A DNA stretch of 64,000 nt from Bacillota bacterium (GTDB lineage: Bacteria; Bacillota; Sulfobacillia; Sulfobacillales; Sulfobacillaceae), in NCBI GenBank assembly GCA_021797515.1, contig JAJZZP010000032.1, positions 1-64,000 of the forward strand, given 5' to 3'. Numbering within the stretch: the stretch's first letter is position 1; the number at the start of each line of letters is the position of its first letter. The position numbers were made by a program, and so were the translations under genes. Below, one piece after another: positions 45,670-54,100 of the stretch. The notes under the pieces were generated by a model. That model saw only the letters and a program-made list of their open reading frames with translations. It was not told the origin of the DNA and searched no databases.

Positions 45670-45873
45670 TCAGTGAGGTTCATTTTCTTCCCGCAGGCGA
45701 AAAGAACAACAGCGTTTTTTGAGCAACTCACGGGCCCTAATCAGGGCAACCTCCATTTCGTCAACCGTTTCCATGGGATGGCGCCCTTATTCCGCGAGAT
45801 AGTTCAGCGCCACTGTGATTGTCTCTACAAGATTCTCTAAGTCCAGCCCCACATTGCTGCAATCCATCGACAT
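45670..45873 (-). other. Two tandem tiny open frames, unproven
   Basis: Minus-strand frames of 28 residues (from ATG 45873) and 34 residues (from ATG 45774, METVDEMEVALIRAREL start) lie in tandem upstream of ispF. The second has AAGGG about ten bases before it. They have a coding-like acidic/hydrophobic pattern but match nothing I know; they could be one small protein broken by a stop. Confidence 0.25.
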
Positions 45874-45936
45874 GGAATAGACAACCCATAATATATTGGG
45901 CGATTTCTCAACACCTCCAAACCGCCTACAGTTAAT

Positions 45937-46392
45937 TTACCCTAACTGATATTGCCGAGCCGACGCAACAAACGCAGCAAACAGAGATTTGGCCTCAGAT
46001 TCTTTGTCAGCTAAGTCCTCTGGATGCGCCTGAACACCGAGGATAAACCGGGAATGAGAGTCGCGGACGCTCAAGAGCCAGCCAACACCATTCGTCCCGC
46101 TTGATGGATCAGATCGGCAATCCGGTGTCAATCGTTGCAAATACCCAAGATTCTCAATTTCCCGACCTACCAGGGCGCTGTTCAGCGGATTTGCCGTAAC
46201 CCAGGCCGCGTCCCGCACCCTGTTTGCCTTGAGTCGGGATAATGTCCTGCTTCCCGCATTAGCCAAAATCATCCTGATAGATATCGGCCACGGCCGGGGC
46301 CTCTTCTCCAAGGCGGCGTATAGAGTTTGGAGCGCTCCCGCCAGTTCTTGTTTTTGCAAAAATGTTTGGATGTGGCTCCCCTGGAGGGACAA
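45937..46392 (-). pseudogene. C-terminal remnant of a class I glutamine amidotransferase / peptidase C26 protein
   Basis: Only the last 45 residues are convincing: SRFILGVQAHPEDLA matches the VLGVQWHPE block that carries the catalytic His and Glu of gamma-glutamyl-GABA hydrolase (PuuD)-like proteins, and SLFAAFVASARQY is the usual C-terminal helix. The N-terminal 100 residues do not fit the fold and the nucleophile Cys region is missing. I read it as a decayed gene. Confidence 0.5.
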
Positions 46393-46469
46393 GTGCGGAG
46401 CGCACGGTCCGAATCACGTTACAGAGTTCCTTATGCTTCCCCCCAAAGGACCGCCCTCAGACCCCGTTA

Positions 46470-46513
46470 AAAAAACAAAGGGCCCATACCACGCGATTCT
46501 CGGCTGTGGGCCC
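46470..46513 (-). terminator. Orphan terminator-like hairpin
   Basis: GGGCCCA and TGGGCCC (46480-46486, 46507-46513) pair, and on the minus strand the stem is followed by TTTGTTTTTTT. No minus-strand gene ends here, so it is either an attenuator before the decayed amidotransferase gene or left from a deleted gene. Confidence 0.6.
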
Positions 46514-46643
46514 CGTCTTGCATAAAACATTGCTACCGAGTCCTCCGGCACGCTCGCTGTATCCGACACCTCTTGTTGTTATACTCAAAGCAGTACCACT
46601 AACCATCGTAGCGTGGCGGAACATGTCTCGAAAGGCGGGAGAT

Positions 46644-47156
46644 ATGAAACGAATAGCCATTATTGGTTCGCCCGGAGCGGGTAAATCTACTTTGGCTCGG
46701 CAATTAGGCGAGATTTCGGGACTTCCGGTGTTTCATCTGGACCGTCTCTTTTGGAAACCGGGATGGATACAGTCGCCTAAACCCCTTTGGATTGCCTTGC
46801 AATCCGCACTCGTCGCCCAAGATTCCTGGATTATCGATGGGAATTATGGAGCAACATTGCAAATTCGGCTTGCTGCCGCTGACACCGCCATTTTTCTGGA
46901 TTTTCCGCGCTATCTTTGCTTGGGTCAAGCTGTAAAGCGAGCATGGCAATATCGAGGAACTATTCGGCCTGATATGGCACCGGGATGTCCTGAAAAAATC
47001 GACAGAGAATTCCTCCGATACATCTGGAGATTTCCCGCATACGAACGGCCGAATATTCTATCCCAGTTGCGTCTTGCCTCTGAACAGGGAACATCAGTGA
47101 TACAATTGACCGGGCGACAGCAAATGACCCAGTATATTAAAACCATAGAAAGGTGA
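46644..47156 (+). CDS. Adenylate kinase/topology-modulation (FlaR-like) P-loop protein
   Basis: The 170-residue P-loop NTPase has Walker A IIGSPGAGKSTLARQLG, then FHLDRLFWKPGW and WIIDGNYGATLQIRL, the standard pattern of the so-called topology modulation protein FlaR family, which is related to adenylate and shikimate kinases. The real substrate is not established. ATG 46644 has AAAGG 8 bases before it; the frame's earlier part from 46362 is non-coding. Confidence 0.85.
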   Translation: MKRIAIIGSPGAGKSTLARQLGEISGLPVFHLDRLFWKPGWIQSPKPLWIALQSALVAQDSWIIDGNYGATLQIRLAAADTAIFLDFPRYLCLGQAVKRAWQYRGTIRPDMAPGCPEKIDREFLRYIWRFPAYERPNILSQLRLASEQGTSVIQLTGRQQMTQYIKTIER

Positions 47157-47479
47157 GTCGACAAGCAGCGTCGGGTCACGACATGGCAGTTCCCGCCTGG
47201 GAGGGCGCTCCGTCTCCCAAAAGAATGGGAATCTCAGCAGAAGACCGTCCTGTGCTAGGAATTTTTCATCGCTGCTTTTCCTGAGAGTAAAAGATCGGTT
47301 GACGAGTTATTTTTAAATGGACTGTATTCCTTGGCAATTGCCAACAAGTTTTTCAGTGCTGCACCAGGAGAGACAGCGCCACAAAGCATCGAAGTTTTTG
47401 GCTGGTGAACCGCAAACCATAAGTAGTACTCCATTTCGCGAGTTCGTTCCCTCATTGGGCATTCATTCCCACGGTCTTT
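47157..47479. other. Gap, no gene supported
   Basis: A minus-strand frame (47255-47566) of 103 codons runs through here, but its start lies inside a better coding trace in another frame and it has no ribosome site. I do not annotate it. Confidence 0.35.
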
Positions 47480-48000
47480 TACCAGTCTGACAACACAAAG
47501 CCAAACTGGCTCAGTAAAGTCGCTATCAGGTCCTCGACCGACCCGGTTTCTCCGGTGTTCGTCCATCGGCCGTACCGATCGGCCACCCCGAAGGTAAAGA
47601 TCTGTCCATGATTCCCACTGAATCGGACCCGATTGGCCTTGGAACCGAATGCATCAAACCCTGCGCCCGCAAGCGGGCGCTCATGGCGTCGCCATAGGCT
47701 GCTAACATGATGGGATTCAGCTTACATCGGTTAGCCCCGAAGTTGTCCAGTTAAAGGCATGGCCGTCTACGACATTCCAGGGCTTGATATCCGCCAGAAT
47801 TCGGGTCGCGAGGTCATCCTTGTTTGAGACGATATTCCGTGCGCTGCTCCCGCATCATCGCTCGAATACGTTCTCGGACGTATTCCGTCGACCGTCTCTC
47901 GTTCCGATGGCGAACCACCGCGTTCTCCCCCGTTCTGACCGCCCTGCACGCACGGTTCCACTCCAGCATAGTGAACCGGTCCGACTTTGTTCACTCCTAT
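47480..48000 (-). pseudogene. Decayed gene of unknown function, traceable across frames
   Basis: Three frame segments on the minus strand join into one protein-like trace: a charged helical stretch (VRERIRAMMREQRTEYRLK), then DLATRILADIKPWNVVDGHA, then SKANRVRFSGNHGQIFTFG and SVEDLIATLLSQFGFVLSDW before a TAA at 47480-47482. Stops and frame changes at about 47720 and 47820 separate them. I recognise no family; the beta-rich tail (GVADRYGRWTNTG) looks like a single small domain. Confidence 0.45.
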
Positions 48001-48315
48001 TGGCCGAGAGAATATAAAGATGCCAATGCAGGGAACGGACTTGCGAAATTGAGTACTAGTGACACAAAAATCCATGAAAGTCGCTAGACCATCCTTATCA
48101 TCATGCCCATCGCCCGATTATTGAGGGAAATCGCGGAGAAAAACAAAATAACAATACGAAAAATAATGTAGGAAGGCTAGAGCAAATTCTCCTTGTCAGC
48201 CTCTTGGCTGAACATAAATTACCGTGAGGCACCCACCCCTAGCGAAACGAGCATCAGTGCCCCCGCCATATCCGGCATTATCGGGGGACTCCAATGTAAG
48301 CATATAAATCTGCTG
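48001..48315. other. AT-richer gap, no gene supported
   Basis: No frame with a ribosome site or motif. It separates the decayed gene from the next small gene. Confidence 0.4.
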
Positions 48316-48606
48316 TTAGGATTCCGTGACTCTAGACTTCAGTACGTAATCAAAATACCGCTCGGTCACGCCGTGACCAGTCCAAGAGGCCCGAATCTGG
48401 GTTTTTTTGACCACGCGCCGCATTGCTGATAGCAGATGCCGATTACAATCCTGGGCTGTGGCTCCCGTTAACGCGCCTTCGATGTGAAACCCACCAGCCA
48501 CCGCCTTTATGGCGGCGTCCCCAAGAAGCGATACGACCACAGGTTTTATCGCTTCACTGTTTTCCGTAGTGACATCGGCGACCACCGAAAAGCTATTCTC
48601 TTCCAT
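48316..48606 (-). CDS. Small conserved-looking protein of unknown function
   Basis: The 96-residue protein starts at ATG 48606 with AGGAGG 6 bases before it. It is soluble, with an N-terminal acidic part (MEENSFSVVADVTTEN), a central LLGDAAIKAVAGGFHIEG and a basic C-terminal half (AMRRVVKKTQIRASW). I recognise no family. The good ribosome site and full frame support a real gene. Confidence 0.55.
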   Translation of the reverse strand: MEENSFSVVADVTTENSEAIKPVVVSLLGDAAIKAVAGGFHIEGALTGATAQDCNRHLLSAMRRVVKKTQIRASWTGHGVTERYFDYVLKSRVTES

Positions 48607-48948
48607 CGGCACCCTCCTGATTCAGAGTCTTCTGTTGTCTATGATATCACATTCCTCGCGGGAACCCTATGCGACCAGCTCACCTCGAGCCCAGTCCTCT
48701 CCCAAATCTCATTCCATATACGCAGGGTACATCTCAAAATATCGTGAAAACAACCTGTTTGGATCCTCTTCCATTGGTGGCAGCGAGACCAATGCCGTTG
48801 CAGGAAATTGCGGCAAGCGATTAAATAAAGGAGGACTGATACAAGCCGACCGGATGAAGGTCTTCTCGGCTTAATATGGCCACAGTTTGTGCAAAGTCGT
48901 GAGGATCATGCCCTAGGTTCATCTGCCAGACGGATGTGATCCCGCAAT
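48607..48948. other. Gap, no gene supported
   Basis: Upstream region of the minus-strand gene at 48316-48606. A plus-strand frame (48509-48874) overlaps that gene and lacks a ribosome site. Confidence 0.4.
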
Positions 48949-49275
48949 ATGCAAAAAGCCCGTCAGCGTGGGGAAGAACTGGTGTTGTCGGATGCCGAAC
49001 TGGCGTTCTATGACGCCTTGGAGGTCAACGACTCCGCCGTGAAGATTCTCGGTGACCAAGCCTTGCGGGCCATTGCGCGGGAATTAGTCGAAACCGTGCG
49101 ACGCAACACCACGATTGATTGGACAGTGCGGGAGAGTGCCAAAACCAAGTTGCGGGTAATGGTCAAACACGTGTTGCGACGCCACGCCTATCCGCCGGAC
49201 AAGCAGGAACAAGCGACACAAACCGTGGTGTTACAAGCGGAAATGATGGCAGGGAATGTGGAGAAGGACGCGTGA
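48949..49275 (+). pseudogene. C-terminal stump of a type I restriction endonuclease subunit HsdR
   Basis: The 108 codons match only the HsdR C-terminal domain (DUF3387): [59 protein letters not shown] and [10 protein letters not shown]. The nuclease and helicase parts, some 900 residues, are missing. No hsdM or hsdS is present. It is a remnant that cannot restrict DNA alone. Confidence 0.85.
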
Positions 49276-49360
49276 CCAGCATCGCAGACTGCACGGTATA
49301 TTTGCCCAGACCCTGGCCGTTTCAAGTTGCGGTTCCATGAGGAGATTTTATTTTCCTGTT

Positions 49361-49390
49361 GTGTATCAATATCGCTTTTTTGCGATACAC
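49361..49390. promoter_or_regulatory. Inverted repeat, candidate operator of the toxin-antitoxin operon
   Basis: GTGTATC (49361-49367) and GATACAC (49384-49390) are a perfect 7-bp inverted repeat 16 bases apart; inside it TATCGC and GCGATA frame a T6 tract. It lies just before AAGGAGG (49392-49398) and the HigB-like frame, the usual place for an operator bound by the antitoxin. Confidence 0.5.
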
Positions 49391-49438
49391 TAAGGAGGGA
49401 AGGAAACGGACGATCAATTTTGTGAGACGGATCAGTTC

Positions 49439-49819
49439 GTGAAGGACATCAGAAGGTTTGATCAGTACATTTTTGCCCAGCTCTATGCGACGCAACAACG
49501 CTTTGAAACATCGTGGCATCAGGCTAAGACGCCAGCCGAGATTCCCCGACTGTTTCGGTACAAACCGCTGGGAAAGAAACAAGGACCGTGCTTGACCTCG
49601 GAGATTAGGGCGGTGAGCGATAATCATCGATTAACCCTATGCCGAGTACCTGCCATTGGGGATGCGACACCATATGTGTACTGGGTTTCGGTGTGGCGCA
49701 AGCATTCCAATAATGACCGATCAGAAGTCAATGCCGCTCGAGATGTATGCAAGTCGCTGTGTTCAAGGGAGGTTGGAAACCATGATCCGCAATTTGCCAC
49801 AAGAAATTGTCAACGATGA
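49439..49819 (+). CDS. HigB/RelE-like toxin candidate
   Basis: The frame of 126 codons has the order seen in the HigB/phage Gp49-like RelE branch: FDQYIFAQLYATQQRFE (helices), FRYKPLGKK, LTSEIRAVSDNHRLTLCRV, YVYWVSVWRKHSN (the strand before the basic KK-T motif) and SEVNAAR (C-terminal helix). These toxins are mRNA interferases on the ribosome. Similarity is by eye and moderate. The start is uncertain: the AAGGAGG site is 40 bases before GTG 49439. The end overlaps the downstream antitoxin gene by 38 bases. Confidence 0.5.
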   Translation: MKDIRRFDQYIFAQLYATQQRFETSWHQAKTPAEIPRLFRYKPLGKKQGPCLTSEIRAVSDNHRLTLCRVPAIGDATPYVYWVSVWRKHSNNDRSEVNAARDVCKSLCSREVGNHDPQFATRNCQR

Positions 49820-50213
49820 CCAAGCGCTACGTGAATTCATAAAGACCGATTGGATCTTAAGTATGATGTTAAATCTAGAAAAAGTTCGGAAGGATAGTCA
49901 TTACTCGCAAAAAGATTTGGCAGAACGTCTGGGCACAACCCAATCGGTGATCTCAAGAACCGAGAGCGATAGTACAGGTGGGATCTCTGTACGTCGCTAT
50001 GTGGAGTGGCTCTTAGCCTGTAACGTTGTGCCAAAGGAACTGGCCGTGAACCCCTGGATCAAAGTGAAAGCGGAAGCTTATATGACCAATAATGCTTCAC
50101 CGTTGTCGGGAGAAAACTTCGCGCCGAACTCAAACATGTCCATTGACGTCTCTTCATCTTTCACAAGTCCCGACAATAACGCGACCCCGGATATTCCCGT
50201 GGTGGCGGCCTAA
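49782..50213 (+). CDS. XRE-family helix-turn-helix protein (HigA-like antitoxin)
   Basis: From ATG 49782 (AAGGGAGG 9 bases before) this gives 143 residues. Residues 34-95 are a Cro/C1 HTH: LEKVRKDSHYSQKDLAERLG, TTQSVISRTESD, with a following helix. The C-terminal 50 residues are low-complexity and Ser/Asn/Pro-rich. Toxin-first order and HTH antitoxin second is the higBA layout. Its stop shares one base with the start of the next gene (TAATG), so the third gene is translationally coupled. Confidence 0.8.
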   Translation: MIRNLPQEIVNDDQALREFIKTDWILSMMLNLEKVRKDSHYSQKDLAERLGTTQSVISRTESDSTGGISVRRYVEWLLACNVVPKELAVNPWIKVKAEAYMTNNASPLSGENFAPNSNMSIDVSSSFTSPDNNATPDIPVVAA

Positions 50214-50926
50214 TGACAAACCTCACTCTGCTGTCCGCCAGTCAGGCCTTTCACTATCAGCCCGATGATATTCGCCTGTCCTATTTGTCAATGGTGGAGC
50301 CATTTAACACCATCCAACACGTCTTTCAATTTCGTTCAGCCAGTTTGAGTACCCCCCGTGCAACATTTGCTCCGGTGGAGTTGACCAATCCCCCCGGGTT
50401 GCAATATGAATGGGGACAAGGAAACATAGATAATATCACGTTCCCCATTCGACTATTGACCGTGGATAATCGTCGCGTTGTGTGGGAAATTGCGGGTGCG
50501 CACACGGAACATATCGACGGCTTAATGAGCCAGTTGCTTGAGATCTGCAGTATGTTTCAACCGGAGGATGGCGATGCAACGCTAGGTCCATGGCAGTCAA
50601 CGAGTTGGTTTTCCGAATTATCGTTTACACTTGACGTGAGTATCGCTAGGTGGAAGGAGAAAATGGCGATTCTCAAAATAATCGACGAAGCACTCTATCA
50701 GGTAATCCCGGCAGAAAAGCACACCTTTCCGTCTATTTATGTTCACAATTACTTAGAACACGAATCCTACCCGGGAGACTTTCGACCATGGTATGGATCC
50801 AGATATACTCTGTCCTTGCGCCAAGGAACAACCGTAGGAGACAATACGTTTTATAGCGCAGCTCCTCTAACGACTCATCAGCATATTACGCTGATAGAGC
50901 GTATTGAAAAATTTTTGAAAGGTTAA
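50213..50926 (+). CDS. Unrecognised third gene of the toxin-antitoxin-like operon
   Basis: The 237-residue soluble protein has no motif I know. The N-terminal half is beta-rich (DIRLSYLSMVEPFN, QHVFQFRSAS, FPIRLLTVDNRRVVWEIAG) and the middle is helical (RWKEKMAILKIIDEALYQVI). It begins on the last base of the antitoxin stop, so expression is coupled to it. By position it parallels the chaperone of toxin-antitoxin-chaperone (TAC) systems, but I see no SecB signature. Function unknown. Confidence 0.75.
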   Translation: MTNLTLLSASQAFHYQPDDIRLSYLSMVEPFNTIQHVFQFRSASLSTPRATFAPVELTNPPGLQYEWGQGNIDNITFPIRLLTVDNRRVVWEIAGAHTEHIDGLMSQLLEICSMFQPEDGDATLGPWQSTSWFSELSFTLDVSIARWKEKMAILKIIDEALYQVIPAEKHTFPSIYVHNYLEHESYPGDFRPWYGSRYTLSLRQGTTVGDNTFYSAAPLTTHQHITLIERIEKFLKG

Positions 50927-51021
50927 GATTGCTAGGGTCATTTATCGCAAGATGCCCCTATTAGACAATACGCTACTCACTGTTGCGATCGTTTCGGAGC
51001 CCATGAGCAGATATTCGGGAC

Positions 51022-51042
51022 ACCTTGCCATTGAGGCAAGGT
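51022..51042. other. 8-bp perfect hairpin after the three-gene module
   Basis: ACCTTGCC and GGCAAGGT pair across 5 bases. There is no T run on either side, so it is at best a weak or factor-dependent terminator. Confidence 0.4.
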
Positions 51043-51054
51043 CGGTCTCGAATG

Positions 51055-51222
51055 TTTCATGGATCGGTATCAGTTCAAGACGGCCAAGGACAGTGGTATT
51101 CTCAACGACCCCACGAGTGGTCGGATGACGCGCGATATATTGTGGATTTGTTGAAACGGGTGGTGCGGGTCCGCATGGAAACGTTGCGGATTGTGGAGAA
51201 GCTCCCTTCGTGGGAGAGATAG
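51055..51222 (+). pseudogene. C-terminal stump of a type ISP restriction-modification/helicase protein
   Basis: One frame reads DRYQFKTAKDSGILNDPT, and after a frameshift another reads EWSDDARYIVDLLKRVVRVR and METLRIVEKLPSW. Together they are the last 55 residues of the large type ISP (LlaBIII-like) or DEAD-helicase restriction proteins (family pattern: RYQ-KTDK-SGI-NDPNDW, RYI-DL-KRV, ET--IV--LP). The rest of the gene is gone. Confidence 0.75.
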
Positions 51223-51224
51223 CC

Positions 51225-51755
51225 ATGGTCACCGGGCTTACCATTGTTGCGTTGGTGTTGGCTGCCCTGAACGCATGGGTCGCGGTTCGCACTTACAGAT
51301 CACAACAGGGTAGCGAAAAACTCTTTGGCCAGATGAACGACGTCTTACACCAGATGGAGCTGCTCCAAAAAGCGATGAATGCCCGGGATCTGCATTTGCG
51401 GCAAGAATGGGCCCGCACGGCGGTTCACACACTGATTACAGCCCTCCGTCGGCAAGTGTCAGTGCTTGACGGTCAGTGGCAGGGGGTTCCTCCCGAACTC
51501 GATCCATTGGAGCCGATACGCGTGTATGAAACGGAATTATCGTGGATTCCCACGTGTGCATGGAAAGAAAAATGCCAAGACATCTTGCGTGCAGTAGGAC
51601 CCCTGCCGCTGGGGTCGGGAGCAGGCCTGCGTGCTGGCCAATGGAACACTTTAACAAACGGTTGCCGTGATTTGGTGCCAGCAGGCCAGTCGCCTCTTTG
51701 CGAGACTTGTCTTCAAGCTATTGACGAAATGCAGGGCTTTTTGCAAGGCTTTTAA
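51225..51755 (+). CDS. Single-span membrane protein of unknown function with Cys motifs
   Basis: From ATG 51225 (GGGAGAG 6 bases before) this gives 176 residues. One N-terminal hydrophobic segment (about residues 2-22, GLTIVALVLAALNAWVAV) is followed by a coiled-coil-like stretch (EKLFGQMNDVLHQMELLQKA) and a C-terminal part with six cysteines, including LCETC. It overlaps nothing but starts only 3 bases after the restriction stump. No family recognised. Confidence 0.6.
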   Translation: MVTGLTIVALVLAALNAWVAVRTYRSQQGSEKLFGQMNDVLHQMELLQKAMNARDLHLRQEWARTAVHTLITALRRQVSVLDGQWQGVPPELDPLEPIRVYETELSWIPTCAWKEKCQDILRAVGPLPLGSGAGLRAGQWNTLTNGCRDLVPAGQSPLCETCLQAIDEMQGFLQGF

Positions 51756-52636
51756 GACCCCAAAATCTTCGCAGCCTGGACACCATGTCGGGTGGTCACG
51801 TTCGTATCCGGATCATATCGATATTCATCACGTTCCCCACTTTACGTCAACAGTCCACAAATCTTCCACAGTAATTTGGCATGCCGTCATGCTTGCGAAA
51901 ACCTTTGATCTTGTCTCCGACGCCCAGATGTTGCGCCAAGAGACCGGCCACCTGACCAGAATAGCTTTGTTCCACGACGATAATCTCCCTGGATTCCCTA
52001 AGTCCTCGCAAACTCTCACTGGGAAAGGGCCTTAGCAGGTGCAAGGCTATAACCGACGAGTTATCCTGTTCCTCTGCCGGTAAAGCGAGCCACCATTCTA
52101 ACAGTGGAAAGACAGAGCTTCCCACCGAGATTTCTGCATTTGGGCTCGGATCGCAGGATCTTCTTGCCAGCTCCGGTGTCATGCTCGTCGCCCGAGGTAA
52201 CAAAGGGAGTTTTCATGGGAGTGCCCGGAAGAATTCGGAGCCCGGGCTCACGGTGATCTGTCCGCCAATAACGCGCATGCACGTCACCTGCGTCAGAATA
52301 GATATTCCGATCTACCGACACCGTCGGAAACTCAAAGTCTCGCAGGGTTACCGATCCGCTAAATTGAAGGCCGTTTGCATATCCAAGAGTGCAGTACCGG
52401 GGTCGATCGGGGCCAAAACAATGCGGCCAAAGTCGCCATGTCCCGCATAAATCATATGGGCTAGGTCTCCTTGTTCATGCTTCGTGGGCATTCCGGCGCT
52501 GGGCCCTGGCCGTTGGGTATCAACAATGACCGCCGGGGTTCCCGTCATTGCTGCATATCCTAATGATTCGGTCATCAGCGAAAGTCCCGGTCCTTAGGTC
52601 GCCGTCATGGCGCGTCCCCCGGTCTCAACTTTGAAG

Positions 52637-54100
52637 AATTTCGTAAAATTCGACACTGTTTTTGGGGGGTGACAAACAGGAGTTCCGAGTGGCATGATGT
52701 CGGTAGGGATTACCAAAAATTACCACTCGGAGGTTCTTCTATTATGGCATCATAAGAATCTTGATGCAACCCCCTCCGAGTTTCCAGGAGGAATGTGGTG
52801 ATGGAGATATGGATGACGTTGTTGGTGAGCCTGTTTTCGTCGGCAGTGACCGCTCCCGGTTTTGCGCAATTAGCGCACGATTTCAGTGCGTGGATCCGGT
52901 ATCCGGGTCGGCATACGTGGACGCATTTGTGGCGGATTATGCCGGCTGATCGGCAACCCAGCTATGCGAGTGTCGTCGGTTGGATTCGGTGTGGACACTG
53001 GGATCCGACGCGGTTGTGGGAGGGTTGGGTCCGGTGGGCGGATGCCCACCTGTTGCCAGCAGGGGACTTGCTTGGGGCGGCGGATGATACGCTGTGGCAT
53101 AAAACCGGTCGGCATGTGGCGCATGCAGGATACTGGCGCGATGCGGTGCGGTCAACGGAGACGCAAGTGGTGAAAGCGTGGGGCCTGAATGTCGTCCTGT
53201 TGGTGGTAATTTGGAGCCCGCCCTGGGGCGGGCATCCCATTGCCTTACCGATTAATCTCCGGATTCATCGCAAAGGAGGCCCCACGCCAGTGGAATTGGT
53301 GGCCGTCATGATTCAGGAGGTGGCGACATGGCTGCCGCACCGGAGGTGGACCTGGGTCGTGGATAGCGGGTACACCGCATTGGTCGGGTATCCTTTGCCT
53401 GAAGGGCACATCATCGAGTCACGGATGCGGAAAAACACCGTCGTCTACGACCTCCCCCCAACGCGACGGCGGGGCCAACGGGGACGTCCGCGAGTGCGAG
53501 GGAAACGTCTTCCCCCATTGTCGGGCATTGCTGCGGGCTTGTCCGTGGCGGTGTGGAAGACCGTGATCGTGTTACTCGGAGGGAAGGTGCAGGGGAGCGG
53601 CAAGTCGCGACGCTCCCGGTCATTTGGTATCCCCATCAGGTGGCGCGCCGCATTCTGTTGGTCTTCGTGAGGGACCCCGCTGATCCGGCCACAGTGACCG
53701 TGTTTTTTACCACAGACCTGACCCGCCCGGGTTCGGCAGTCGTCCAGACCTATGTCTTGCGCTGGCCCATCGAGGTCGCCTTCCACGATGTGAAGCAATA
53801 TTTAGGGGGCGAGGACCCGCAGTCGTGGGTGGATCCGGCGCCGGATCGCAACGTCGCGTGAGGATTTCTCACGTATACGCTGGTGTGGGCCTGGGTGGGA
53901 CAAGCTCTCTCCCGTGACCGCTCCGGCCACCACGGCCACCTGAGCTTTCATGAGGCACTGGCGGCCTTACGGACGGTCCTCTGGACCGGGGAATATTTCC
54001 AAAAAGGCCCCGATGGGGCCTATGCCGACGAAATTCTCGCTAATCTCCAGCACATCTTAGCGTACGCCAGTTAGAGCCGGGTCGAATATTGCGTAAACCG
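52637..54100 (+). mobile_element. Insertion sequence of IS701/IS4-like type inside korA
   Basis: About 1.46 kb interrupting korA. Imperfect terminal repeats are visible: GAATTTCGTAAAATTCGACAC at the left reads against GGTTTACGCAATATTCGACCC (reverse complement of the right end). The korA reading (QYTGLK / KVETGGR) resumes across it. AACTT appears at both junctions, but I cannot fix the target duplication. Confidence 0.75.
52795..54074 (+). pseudogene. DDE transposase of the IS, broken by a frameshift and a stop
   Basis: Segment 1 (52795 to about 53575) has the first catalytic region GAADDTLWHKTGRHVAHAG and VVDSGYTALVG. Segment 2 (about 53590-53861) is in another frame and has VRDPADPATVTVFFTTDL and FHDVKQYLGGEDPQSW with the catalytic Glu region. 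A TGA at 53859-53861 interrupts before segment 3 (to 54074). Joined, this is a full-length IS701-like transposase of about 425 residues. A programmed frameshift cannot be ruled out, but the extra stop argues for inactivation. Confidence 0.8.

Noticed and set aside
46362-46643. N-terminal extension of the FlaR-like protein
   Set aside because: The extension crosses a terminator hairpin and lacks protein-like character; the P-loop protein begins at 46644.
47255-47566. Minus-strand frame of 103 codons as a gene
   Set aside because: Overlaps a better coding trace in another frame (ending at 47480) and lacks a start signal.
53553-53861. Programmed frameshift in the transposase
   Set aside because: Possible in IS elements, but a further TGA interrupts the second segment and no clear slippery site was seen, so I call it a pseudogene.
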